Source: Calcarisporiella thermophila CBS 279.70 (Eukaryota; Calcarisporiellomycota). From it: a stretch of 64,000 nt of DNA. The stretch's first letter is position 1. Every line of letters begins with the position of its first letter. A model generated the notes under the pieces. That model made no database searches. It was not told where the DNA came from and was given only the letters and a program-made list of their open reading frames with translations. Location of the stretch: the NCBI RefSeq assembly GCF_041956535.1, contig NW_027192200.1:391477-455476 (forward strand), in the 5' to 3' direction. Shown one piece after another: positions 45,639 to 56,582 of the stretch. The position numbers and the translations under genes are program-made.

Positions 45639-47781
45639 TCATGGTGCCGAACCACCGTTAGGGGGGTTCCGTGGGGGAATCTGATAATTGGCAGTGCCTG
45701 GATATGCACCGTAAGAAGTTTGGGGTGGCTGCGGAGCCTGCTGAACATTGGCCAGAATATTATAGAGTTGCGACACGGACGGGATATTTAAAGCGGGTTG
45801 CTGCGGCTGTGGGGGCTGCTGCGGTTGCTGAACAGGATACATTGGTTGGGTGGGGACTTGAGAGGGAAACTGGGGTTGCTGGGCTGGATACCCGGATTGC
45901 ATCGGAGGCTGTGGGCTATAGGCAGGGTAGGACTGGTGTGAAGGAGGAGCATAATATGACGGCATATATTGCTGGTGCGGAGGTGGGGGCGGGTGATGCA
46001 TGGCTTGGTGGGAAGGAGTTGGCTGGTGATAGGATGGAGGGCGAGGATGATAATTTGGCTGCGGGTGGCGTGGTGGTGGATGATGGGGTTGCTGGTGCGG
46101 ATGGTGTGGTTGGTGTGGGCGGCCATGTCGGCCACGTCCACGAGCTTGAGGAGGGCGCGGATGACGCGGAGGTGGAGCGGAGGATGGATAGGAAGAAGTG
46201 CTGTCTGGCGAGTATAGGTTGCTAGGGCGCTGGAGAATTTTATAATCGTGGTCATCCTCATGCGGTCTATTATAAAAAAACTGTTAACAGTTTTCTCTGT
46301 CAGCAAGTCTGGATCCCTCTACTTACTCTGCTTTGCCACCTCGTGCCTTCCTGTTCTTCTTAAGTTTACGTTTATGTTCCGCCTCCTTTTCATCATCCGA
46401 GAACTCCATTTCCTATATCAAACAAAACATTAGTACACTAGGCCTGGCGAATCGCCGAGAAATGCCGATCTAAGCTGACCTCTTCTCCAACTTCCTCGTC
46501 GTATATGTTACTAGCGTCCGAACCCTTCTGAGCCTTTAATGCCTGAGTAAACACAAAGGATGCATGCTCCTTGATGTAAAAGACCTTGCGACCGGGGAGT
46601 ATATCCTCAGCGGATTCTTGCGAGGTTGGGATCAGAACAGAGTACATCGGATTGGTGACCGGACCAAACGTTTCGAATATCTATGCAGAGAGAGGTATCA
46701 GTACAGTTCGATTTCCACTTCAACTTGGGATTGCTCCATTACCGAGCCCAGGATCTCCTTGTTCTCTAACACCAGCACACTCCCCGTGTCCAATACCATG
46801 TAATCGCCCGATACGTTTCCTCGGATAACCACCACATTGGATACTTTGTGCTGCACTTCCCCAAGCTCGACCAATGTCATGTCCTCGGTGATTTCCAAAT
46901 TCGGTTTCTCCACCTCGATCACGGCAATTTCATTGCGGGTGCGCAACACGCCATTCCCAATGGCATCTTCATCCTCGTCCTCGTCCATAGCGTGACTGTT
47001 GTTATTTTCTGCAGCGGCGCCCTCATTGTCCGAGCTAACGCTAGAGGTTAGTTTCCGCTGATATAGCAGAACAAATCAACTGGATGCCATACCTTGAGCT
47101 ATCCGATGAGCTCTCCTCGTCACTACTCTCCAAGTCGCTTGACTCATAATCCTCCTCGCCAATACTCTTGCCCTGTACTGCATTGGCAATGACACGGTCA
47201 ATATTATCTTCAGCGATATCCATGCTTGTTTGTTTTTCATTTAGATCGTTTTCAGTTTTCGTATGTGCCTGCTGTACATCGGGAGGGTTGGAAGGCAGAG
47301 CCTCACTGGATTTTTGATCGGTGCAAGAATGAACTTGATCAGTTCGCATCATAGTAGGAGGTGGGACGGAAATATCCTCAGGCATAGCGTTCATGCTATT
47401 CAATGAGTGGGGGATGGATTGATGAGAATTTCGTTCATATTGCGATGTCTCCTCTGAAGGTCTTGTTCCAGGCTGCGTACCAAATTCAGAAGCAGAATGG
47501 GATGCGAGTTGGTCCCGATTAACAGAGTTTGACAGGTCAGACAATGTCGATGTCGTTGAAGGAAAGGCATTGGATTCTCCGGGTATGTCCACCGTGGGCT
47601 GACGAGGGGAGGATTTGTTTTGATCTGTAGAGCACTCTATTCCGCTGACCTCTGCTGACATTGTAGCACGCCCGTTTTTATCCATTGGTGTTTCTATAGA
47701 TACCTCAGCTGAAATTGAGGGGATTTCTTTAGCCGCTAATTCACCATTTTGAGTCTCATGAAAGGATCCTGAAGTGTCCAT
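45639..47781 (-). CDS. NAF1: H/ACA ribonucleoprotein assembly factor NAF1
   Basis: Five exons. The N-terminus (ATG 47781, MDTSGSFHETQNG) is a long Ser/Glu-rich disordered region ending in an acidic run. The Gar1/Naf1 core reads NLEITEDMTLVELGEVQHKV, VVVIRGNVSG, LDTGSVLVLENKEILGS|IF, ETFGPVTNPMYSVLI, and VFYIKEHASFVFTQALKAQ, followed by KGSDASNIYDEEV. A basic patch (KRKLKKNRKARGGKAE) and DYKILQRPSNLYS follow. The C-terminus is Pro/Gln/His-rich. The last exon ends GGSAP. NAF1 binds Cbf5/dyskerin and is exchanged for Gar1 during snoRNP and telomerase RNP maturation in the nucleus. Domain order and motifs are as in other fungi. Confidence 0.92.
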
Positions 47782-47977
47782 GCCCGTCTTTATATAATCT
47801 TTATATATACAAAAGGAAATGATAGAGCATAATCGAGTGAGTGGCAAAGTAGTCCTTATAAATGTAAACACAGTCACAATTCACAATCTGATTCTACTCG
47901 AATCCTTATCATATATCTAATAGTTGCACTCCATCGCGTTATCAGTTCCTTGATCTATTCATTTTCACTAATCTATA

Positions 47978-49321
47978 ATGGCTACCAATAACCTGATCGA
48001 GATAGCTAGCAATGAGCAATTCAATAAGACGTTGGACGAGAGTAAGAGTGGCCTAGTGGTGCTGGATTTTTGGGCATCTTGGGCTCCCGCTTGCTTGCAG
48101 ATGAATGAAGTCGTCGGGGAGTTAGCAGCACAGCATCCAACTGTCACATTTTTAAAGGTAATGATTCTCAAAAGTCACCATTGCGCAGAATTGAATCTTA
48201 TTGCCTTTGCTCCCACAGATTGAAGCAGAGAATTTGGTAGACATATCGGAAAAGTTTGATGTTGCCGCCGTACCCTATTTTGTGCTGCTTAAGGTTTGAT
48301 CACTTCCACTATTGTGCTGGTTGACAAAATCTCAACGATTCCCTCTTTATAATCATGCTTCTAGAATGGGAAGACAGTTGAGAAGATCAACGGGGCCAAC
48401 GCTCCGGAACTCACCGCCGCCATTTCTAAACACTCTAAAGCTGTGCCGGCCACTGCTCCTGCCTCTGTTGCGCAAACACCTGAAAAACCTGCCACTACAC
48501 CTCGGGATCTTACGGCTCGCCTCAAGACCCTCGTTAATGCGGCACCTGTAATGGTATTTATTAAAGGCACCCCCTCACAGCCGCGATGCGGTTTCTCGCG
48601 GGAATTAGTGCAGATCCTCGGGGATTTGGATGTACGCTATAGCTCCTTTAACATTTTGGCTGACGAAGAAGTGCGGCAAGGTAAGCAATCTTGGATGAGT
48701 TGGCTTAAAACATGAGCTTTTTTTTTTCTTTCTTACCTCTGACCGATGTGCTAGGCCTGAAAACGTTCTCGAACTGGCCCACTTTCCCGCAGGTGTATGT
48801 CAACGGCGAGTTTATCGGCGGGCTGGACATTGTGAAGGAGATGCTTGAGAACGGGGAGCTGCAGAGCGTATTGCCCAAGGAAGAGCCACTCGAATCACGA
48901 CTATCTAAGCTTGTCAATAAAGCACAGACAGTGGTATTCATCAAGGGCACCCCCGCAACCCCTCGATGCGGCTTTTCCAGGTTTGCAGATGAAGCCAGCT
49001 GATAGTTTTTTTTTTTTGAGCATCGCTGACATGGATTTGGATTGGACTTGCTTAGGCAAATTGTCAGCATCTTAAACGAGAAGAATATCACGTACGACTA
49101 CTTTGACATCCTCTCGGACGAAGAAATCCGACAGGGGCTGAAAACCTTTGTAAACTGGCCAACTTATCCGATGCTTTTCCATAAAGGAGAGCTACTTGGA
49201 GGGCTGGACATCGTGAAGGAAATGGTAGGTGAACGGGATCACGCCCATCGATCGAACACATTGTAACCTTTTGCATATTTAGGTTGAAAACGGAGAGTTT
49301 GAAGAGGTTCTTAAGGCTTAA
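47978..49321 (+). CDS. GRX3: Multidomain monothiol glutaredoxin (PICOT/Grx3 type, Trx-Grx-Grx)
   Basis: Six exons. The thioredoxin-like domain has [16 protein letters not shown] (one active-site Cys). Two monothiol glutaredoxin domains follow, each with the CGFS motif (RCGFSRE and RCGFSR|Q) and the glutathione-binding pattern [19 protein letters not shown] and [19 protein letters not shown]. The second CGFS motif is split by an intron just after it. Grx3/PICOT proteins with BolA partners bind 2Fe-2S clusters with glutathione and deliver iron in the cytosol. Yeast Grx3/4 has only one Grx domain, while this Trx-Grx-Grx form is the animal-like arrangement. About 200 bp separates its start from NAF1. 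Confidence 0.95.
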
Positions 49322-49776
49322 TGGCACATATAACATGCACTTGCTAGCATTTCATGTCTTGGATGTGCAAAATAACAAATAAAGATGGCACCCCCCCCTC
49401 TATTTGTATGATGATACATAATATAACATAATAAATCCCCATGTTGAGTGTCAAGACAGGTTTCCCTTCACTCAATCTTTTTTTTTAATCGAATTTTTTT
49501 TTGTACTCGACCCGAGTACAACAACTGGATTTCCTAGAATGCAACCTCGTGCCTGCATAGACCGCCAAGAAGTCTCTCAAAAATTAGGAACATCTCGAAT
49601 GCTAAAAAAATCTTATTAAATTGGATTCAGACCCACCCGTCTATTTTTGCCTTCATCATTACTATGTTAATGACATTCATTTTCCCGTAGACTTTCCTTC
49701 CGACATCTATGCATCATCGAAATCATTCAGACCCTATTCTCTCGATCCTACACATATTACTTCCCACGTTTGCATT
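49322..49776. other. Intergenic region upstream of the anoctamin gene
   Basis: It contains an 8-C run near 49391, T- and A-runs, and an open frame continuous with the anoctamin exon that has no ATG before 49777. It presumably holds the GRX3 3' end and the anoctamin promoter/leader. Confidence 0.45.
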
Positions 49777-52103
49777 ATGACTAAGAAAATTGCCATCGAT
49801 TCAACAAAACAGCCATCCTCTCTAAAGTTCCTCCACCATTTTCATCGGCATCACCGCGATCCCTCCAATCAGCATCCCGACACTGTGCTCTATACAGATT
49901 ATGTTATTCATTTCGCATATCCACCCAGTCCCGCTTCTCCGAGCGAAGAGGAGCACGCTATAAAAGCTTTGCGAAAACTTACGACGAGATTGCGTGCCGC
50001 GGGGTTGTATTATGAGGTGAGACAGAGCAAGAATGAGGGCAAATTGTATGTGTTTGTGCTGTGTCCGTGGAAGCGACTGAAGCAGGAAATTACAGATTCA
50101 AGGTATTGAATGAGATTACTTTGCTATACTAGACTTGTCTCTCCCAAGACACCGAACTAATTCAACCTACCATTGCACAGAATGAGAGACTGGCTGGCTG
50201 GTGTCAAATACCCCAATGACAAGGAGCTTACTCGGACTATTTCTGCGACCGAGTTAACGGAGGCCGACCGCCTCCGTCACATTTATTCCATTATTACTAG
50301 CCCCAGCAGTGAACATGGCGCGGGCGTTATCATCTCCCGTGAAACTTGCATTGAGAGTATCATGGCCCTTCACAACCGGCAGTTCAACCGGGCGTGGGTG
50401 CACGACTGGTCTCAAAAATACTACCTGAGCGACCAGGATATCCAACGGATACGGAGCCATTTTGGCGAGAAAATCGCCCTCTATTTCACGTTTCAGCAAT
50501 ACTATACGCTATGGCTCACGGTGCCGTCTATGGTCGGAATCTTGGCCTACATTTACACCGAGTTCTCCATTGCATACGCAGTGTTCATTGTGGCGTGGGC
50601 AATAGCGTTCATCGAGTTCTGGAAGTGGCGGGAGAGGGAGCTGGCCATGGCATGGGGCGTATATAAACACTCGTTGACGGAAAAGAGAAGGGCCGCTTTC
50701 TGTGAAACTCACCCACGGCGGGACATCCACGGTTCCTCAGTGCCCTGCTATCCGATATGGAAACGCTGGGCTACAAGATGCTTTACCTGGCCAGCGGTCG
50801 TGCTTGGTGCCTTCGGGTTTGGGCTTGTGCTTACGTTTGTGTTCGCCATGCAGGTGTTCTTTAGTGCGTATTACCAAGGGCCTTTATCCGAAGTCCTTGT
50901 AAGTAGGAAAAGTTAAAAAAAAAACGATTCATCATCCGTTGACGAGACTACGTGTTTAACTTTAATCTGGCCTCTCTCATTGAAATCCAGAACTACATTC
51001 CGGCCATGATTCAGTCCTCAGCGGTGGCCAATTCAAACAACAACTATCTCTGGTGGATGCGCAAATTAAACGATCTTGAGAATTTCGAGCTCGAATCCCA
51101 GTACGAGTATCACCTTACCATCAAAATATTTGTTGCCAAGGCCTTGACAAGCTACGTGTCCCTCCTGCTGTGCGCGTGGGTGTATATCCCGTTCGGCGAG
51201 CGCATCGGTCGCTCGCTGAACTCCTTCCTGACGACCCAGCACCGGGGCGTGGGGCCGGAGCGACTCCGTTCCATGCTGGTGTATTTCGTGCTGACCGGGC
51301 AAGTGATCCACTTCTCGAATCAGAAGCTGGTGCCGTTTCTCCAGCAGCTTGTCAGCGATGGCTTGCGCAAGGCACTGGATCAAGTGCGGAGGAGGAAGCA
51401 CGAGCATGACGACATGATGCACCCCTTGTCGGAGAATGAGGAGAATGTCACGGAGTTTATGCGTCGAGTCGAGAGAGAGGCGGCCCTTCCCGTCTATGAG
51501 GTCGAGGAAGACTACACGGAAATGGTGACCCAGTTCGGATATGTGGTGTTGTTCAGCGTGGTGTGGCCCTTGACCCCGCTCTGTGCGTTTGTCAACAACT
51601 GGATGGAGATGCGGAACGACGCCATGAAGCTTTGCTTGCAGCGTCGCCGGGCGCCTCCGCAAAGGGCCGACACGATTGGACCCTGGCGAGACAGTTTGAG
51701 TGCGCTGGCCTTCTTCTCGGCCGTGACCAACTCCTCATTCACCTACCTGTTCCACCCCAAAGCGGCCCGCGTCTGGACCTCTCCTCGCCCGAGCGTCCCC
51801 GACGCGGGCCTGTTTTTCGTCGTCCTGGTCGCCGAGTATCTTTATTTCGCCCTGAAATCGGTCATCCACCGGTTGTGGAGGGCACTGCCCTCGCCCGGAA
51901 GGGCCAATGCCAGGCGGATGGAATTCGAGTTGAAGGCCAAGTGGCTCGAGAAGTCCGAGGAGCGGCATGAGATGGAGAGGAAACTGGAGAGCAAAGGCGC
52001 AAGCGAGGTGAAAAGAGAACAGCCCAAAGGTGTTTGGATGGATGATGATGGCCAAGAAGAGCTGGGGTTGACGGTGGTCTATTCCACCTTTAAGAGCCAG
52101 TGA
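49777..52103 (+). CDS. Anoctamin/TMEM16 family membrane protein (Ist2-like)
   Basis: Exon 1 (ATG 49777) has the N-terminal ferredoxin-like domain (DTVLYTDYVIHFAY, LTTRLRAAGLYYEV, LYVFVLCPW). Exon 2 continues with YYLSDQDIQRIRSHFGEKIA, LYFTFQQYYTLWLTVPSMVG (TM1), FIEFWKWRERELAMAWGV, and another hydrophobic helix. Exon 3 starts at about 50991 with NYIPAMIQSSAV and has LNDLENFELESQYEYHLTIK, a signature of anoctamins, then TQFGYVVLFSVVWPLTPLCA and FVNNWMEMRNDAMKLC, and ends in a charged cytosolic tail. Family members are Ca-activated scramblases or channels. Fungal Ist2 tethers ER to plasma membrane. A KKX-rich tether tail is not obvious here. Confidence 0.9.
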
Positions 52104-52368
52104 TGCTCTGCTTGATATCACTGTTTTCTTTTCTTTTTTGCTGTTTATACACACAGCTCTTGCTCTTTCCCAACACGGGCTATGGAGCAAAAAGAATATC
52201 AAGACTATTTATTGACTATATTTTCCGTGAGCGAAGCAAAATAAAAGCACAGACTAGCATTGTACATATTTGGCCATATACAGAGTATGGATTTTTAAGA
52301 GGGAGGGATGGTCCCTCCCCCCCTCCTTCTCCAGTAGACCTGGGGCGGAACTTGCCCCGTACTCATCC

Positions 52369-54031
52369 CTATTTTTGCTCCTGAACCTGGAATTTAAGTC
52401 CTGCTTTATCCAGGCGCTCGACCAAGCTGGTTTCCGAGAATGCGGAAGAGGGAAGGTGCACTCCGCGAGGCACCTTGTCGCGCTCCAGCAACAGGGTGTA
52501 TGCGCATTGGACCGCGGACTGCGAGGTGATCACATATGCGGGTTCGCCGCCGTCCACGGTGGTGATCAGAGACCTGTTCAAGGTCGTGACGTCTTCCATG
52601 ACGGCATCACGCGTCTCATAGCCGCGGGTGAAGAAGACCATGTGCACGCGGAGGTTGGCGATCTCCTCCTGGGTCGGGCCCTGATGGGTGAACACGCCCA
52701 TGGTGAATTTCTCGGGGTGTTTCTTGAGAAGCGAGCGAGTGAAGGGCAGGAGCGAAAACAGCCCCACCACCGCGCCCAGGATCAGCATCTGCAGAATGTT
52801 CAGAAGGCTGGGAAACACGACATAGCCCATGTACTGCACGGGCGGGATGACCGGGGGCTGGATGGCCTGATCTTCTTCGCGCGGCTGGTGATTTCTCGCG
52901 TAAATGCGCTGGGAAAGCCAGACGATGATTGGGTCAAGGGGCATGGGAAGAACCCACCCCTTGACCTTACTCTCGTAGCGCGGCCACAGCTTGAGAAGGA
53001 GGTGGGGGCCCAAGTACTTGATCTTGGGGAGGCTCTGGTGCGCCCGCCTTAAGGTTTGAAAATGGGCGATGGGAGAAGCCATAAATTCCACTAGCCGTGT
53101 CCAGGAAGAATGAATCAAACCATCCAGAAAAGCTAGGAAGGAGCAGAGGTGGCGACTTACCCGCAGAGTAAAACGTGCCAAAGTGGATCGAGACTTTTTT
53201 TCTCTCGGTAATTAATCGGCAGTAAGATTCCACTTGGGTCGGTGTCCAGCCTCTCTCCTGAAAAGCGCGTTTAGCATAGAGAATGCCGATATCGGCCGGG
53301 ACCTGTTGAAAAGAAAAAAAAAACGCGGTCGTTGAGCCCCAACTGGTTCTAAAAAATCGAACGATCTTTCTAGACACAAATGAAGGGCAACTCACAGAAT
53401 CAAAAGCGCAACAGTGCACAATAGTTACGCCGGCGTTCTTGGCCTCCTCGTTGTATTTTAGCAACATGTTCGACACATATTGAGGTTCGCCTTAGCGGAT
53501 GAGCTCCAGATTAGCTACGTCTCCAATACAGAGCCTTAAAAAACCACTCACCTGTCACGTCCAAGTAGTCGCATTTTGCCTTGATACAGGCCCTTACCAC
53601 GGGTTCGCCCCAAAGTGCATAAGGGCCAACCGCATCGATGCAAACGTGGGAGCGACTAAAGATCTCTACCAGGCTTTTTTCGTCGTGGACATCCGCGATA
53701 AGGATATCTGGCTTCGGCTGCAATGTCTCCGCCAATTCATTGAGCTTGTTCATCGAACGGCCCGCGATAGCCCAACGAATAGGACGTTGCAAGGTGGAAC
53801 TAGTGCGCTGTAGCTCCTTACAAATATGCCTTGCCGTGAATCCGGTGGCACCAAACACGACTGATTTTCAAATGACCATGACAAAAGCAAGCATAGGAAT
53901 TAGTCCATTAAAAGATAGAGCAGATAGGGGCTATGAAACAGCTGCATAAGAGAGGAACCCATGGCAACTCGGCCATGGGTATGGATGCAAGGGTATCGAG
54001 CGTGCGTACCTATATCGAATTCCTTGACCAT
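52369..54031 (-). CDS. Saccharopine dehydrogenase-like oxidoreductase (SCCPDH type)
   Basis: Exon 1 is MVKEFDI|VVFGATGFTARHICKEL with the Rossmann GATGFT motif. Later exons give RWAIAGRSMNKLNELAE, DAVGPYALWGEPVVRACIK, CDYLDVTGE, TIVHCCAFDS|VPADIGI, and LASGIYGFSHRPFSNL. The C-terminal half has a hydrophobic segment (LLNILQMLILGAVVGLFSLL) and ends in GLKFQVQEQK. This matches the conserved eukaryotic SCCPDH family, found on lipid droplets and mitochondria and of unsettled substrate. It is not the lysine-pathway enzyme, which has a different fold arrangement. The ATG at 54031 is followed by a clean phase-1 intron. Confidence 0.92.
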
Positions 54032-55140
54032 GCTTCTGCTTTATGAACTGAGCGCGCTAAAAAAAATCACGAGAAAAAAGTTTCATTCAGATGAAAAAAG
54101 AAGCGCCTTCTGAAATATTGAAATTTGGATCCTGATACGTCAGTTCATTGCATAATAGGGGTTCATTAACGTTTCATCACGAAAAATCGCACGGCGTCTG
54201 CCCCTCAGGCCAAGCAGAGAGAAGCCAGCTGGGCAAGCGCTCAGCAGACGGCAAGGCCGGAAATCAGGGTGGCTTGATCAGCCCGCGTCTGGCATTTCCT
54301 GCCACCGGGGCCGGCCGTCGATTTGCAGCCATCAGCTTGGCCGCATTATCGATAGGAAAATTCACCGAGGCCACGGCAGAGCCTGCACTCTAAATTGGGC
54401 TCAATAATGCGGCAGATTTGTTTGCTCAGGCAGGACATACACGTCAATGGGATGCGTAAGCGCCGATTTCTAGAGATGCCAATGGTTCAAAAAGTCTGGC
54501 AAGTCTCGTTCCATAGCTTCAGCCCTGGGCGGGTGAACGCAGAGCGCTCGAATGTGCCGCGTTAACCAAGGTTGGGCGCAGCATCTTTCACGCAGGCCGT
54601 CTATTTCTATACCAAGCGCCATTTCACTGTCCGCTCAAGGGCGCGTATTTGCTGCAGCACAAGTGCTCGGGAATCATCGCTAGCATCAAGGGTGTGCGGG
54701 TAGCTTAGGGAGAGGCCGGCGGTATGGAGGCGGGCCAGAGGCTAGAAGCAGCAGAGGCGATTTTCCCACGGTCTGCTCTCCACACTCATTGGGGAGGATT
54801 CCGGGGCGAGCTCAACCCAAACGCATTTGAGAACCAGCAGGCCGTGGGGCAGTTTGGAGGGCGCAAAAAGCGGGGGAGCGGAAGCGGCCGGGTTTGCGAG
54901 GACACGCGCGACCGGCATTTTAGCAGATGGAAGCAGGAGGAATTTGCGCACGCCACTCGGACCCCTGCAATTCCCGACCCAAAATTTTTTTGGCCTCGAC
55001 TGGTATAAAAGCAAAGGACGCCGGAGCCGCCCTTTTTCCCTTAGATTTATCATCTCATTCAATTGCCTCTCTTCTCATCTCTCTCAACCAAAAGCCATCT
55101 TTTTTTCTTCTTCTCTTGACGATTTTTCACGAATTCCATA
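54032..55140. other. Divergent intergenic region, GC-rich, upstream of GAPDH
   Basis: About 1.1 kb. Bases 54180-54960 are clearly more GC-rich than other intergenic DNA in the window. An 81-codon ORF (54148-54393) and longer overlapping frames (54724-55062) exist on both strands but no family is recognised. The last 140 bp hold the GAPDH core promoter and a CT-rich leader. Confidence 0.45.
55004..55011 (+). promoter_or_regulatory. GAPDH TATA box
   Basis: TATAAAAG 130 bp upstream of the GAPDH ATG, followed by a pyrimidine-rich leader (55055-55125). This is the standard layout of strong fungal glycolytic promoters. Confidence 0.7.
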
Positions 55141-56275
<1,135 letters not shown>

Positions 56276-56582
56276 ACGCCCCCCCTCCCCTCCCCTTCTC
56301 TGCAAAACCTATGCAAAAAATGTCATGACTCTATATCTTTCTATGCCTCTTGTTTATGCCTTTCCCATGTAGAAAAAAACTCCCTTTAAATTAAAATAGT
56401 TTTTTCCCTCAACCACCTTCTTCTAATCTCACTCTCGTGATGAGTCGTGTTTGTTTCAGACGGCTGTCAGCCAACGAAATCCAAGTGACGGCTTTTACGC
56501 GTTCAATAGTCACACCGTTGGAAAACGCACTTGCGCTCCCCTTGAATCCGAATCCAATTCTAGAACAAGCGCTGCAAGGCCA
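56276..56582. other. Short intergenic region
   Basis: GAPDH 3' UTR and the leader of the OB-fold gene. An ATG at about 56439 opens a different frame of about 53 codons (MSRVCFRRLSANEIQ...) that could be an alternative first exon of the OB-fold gene or an upstream ORF. Confidence 0.4.

Noticed and set aside
45671-46225. 184-codon plus-strand ORF opposite NAF1
   Set aside because: Shadow of the Pro/His/Gln-rich NAF1 C-terminus, with Gly/Val/Glu-rich low complexity and no family match.
54148-54393. 81-codon ORF upstream of GAPDH
   Set aside because: It looks acceptable in composition but has no homology I recognise and sits in a GC-rich block where long frames arise by chance.
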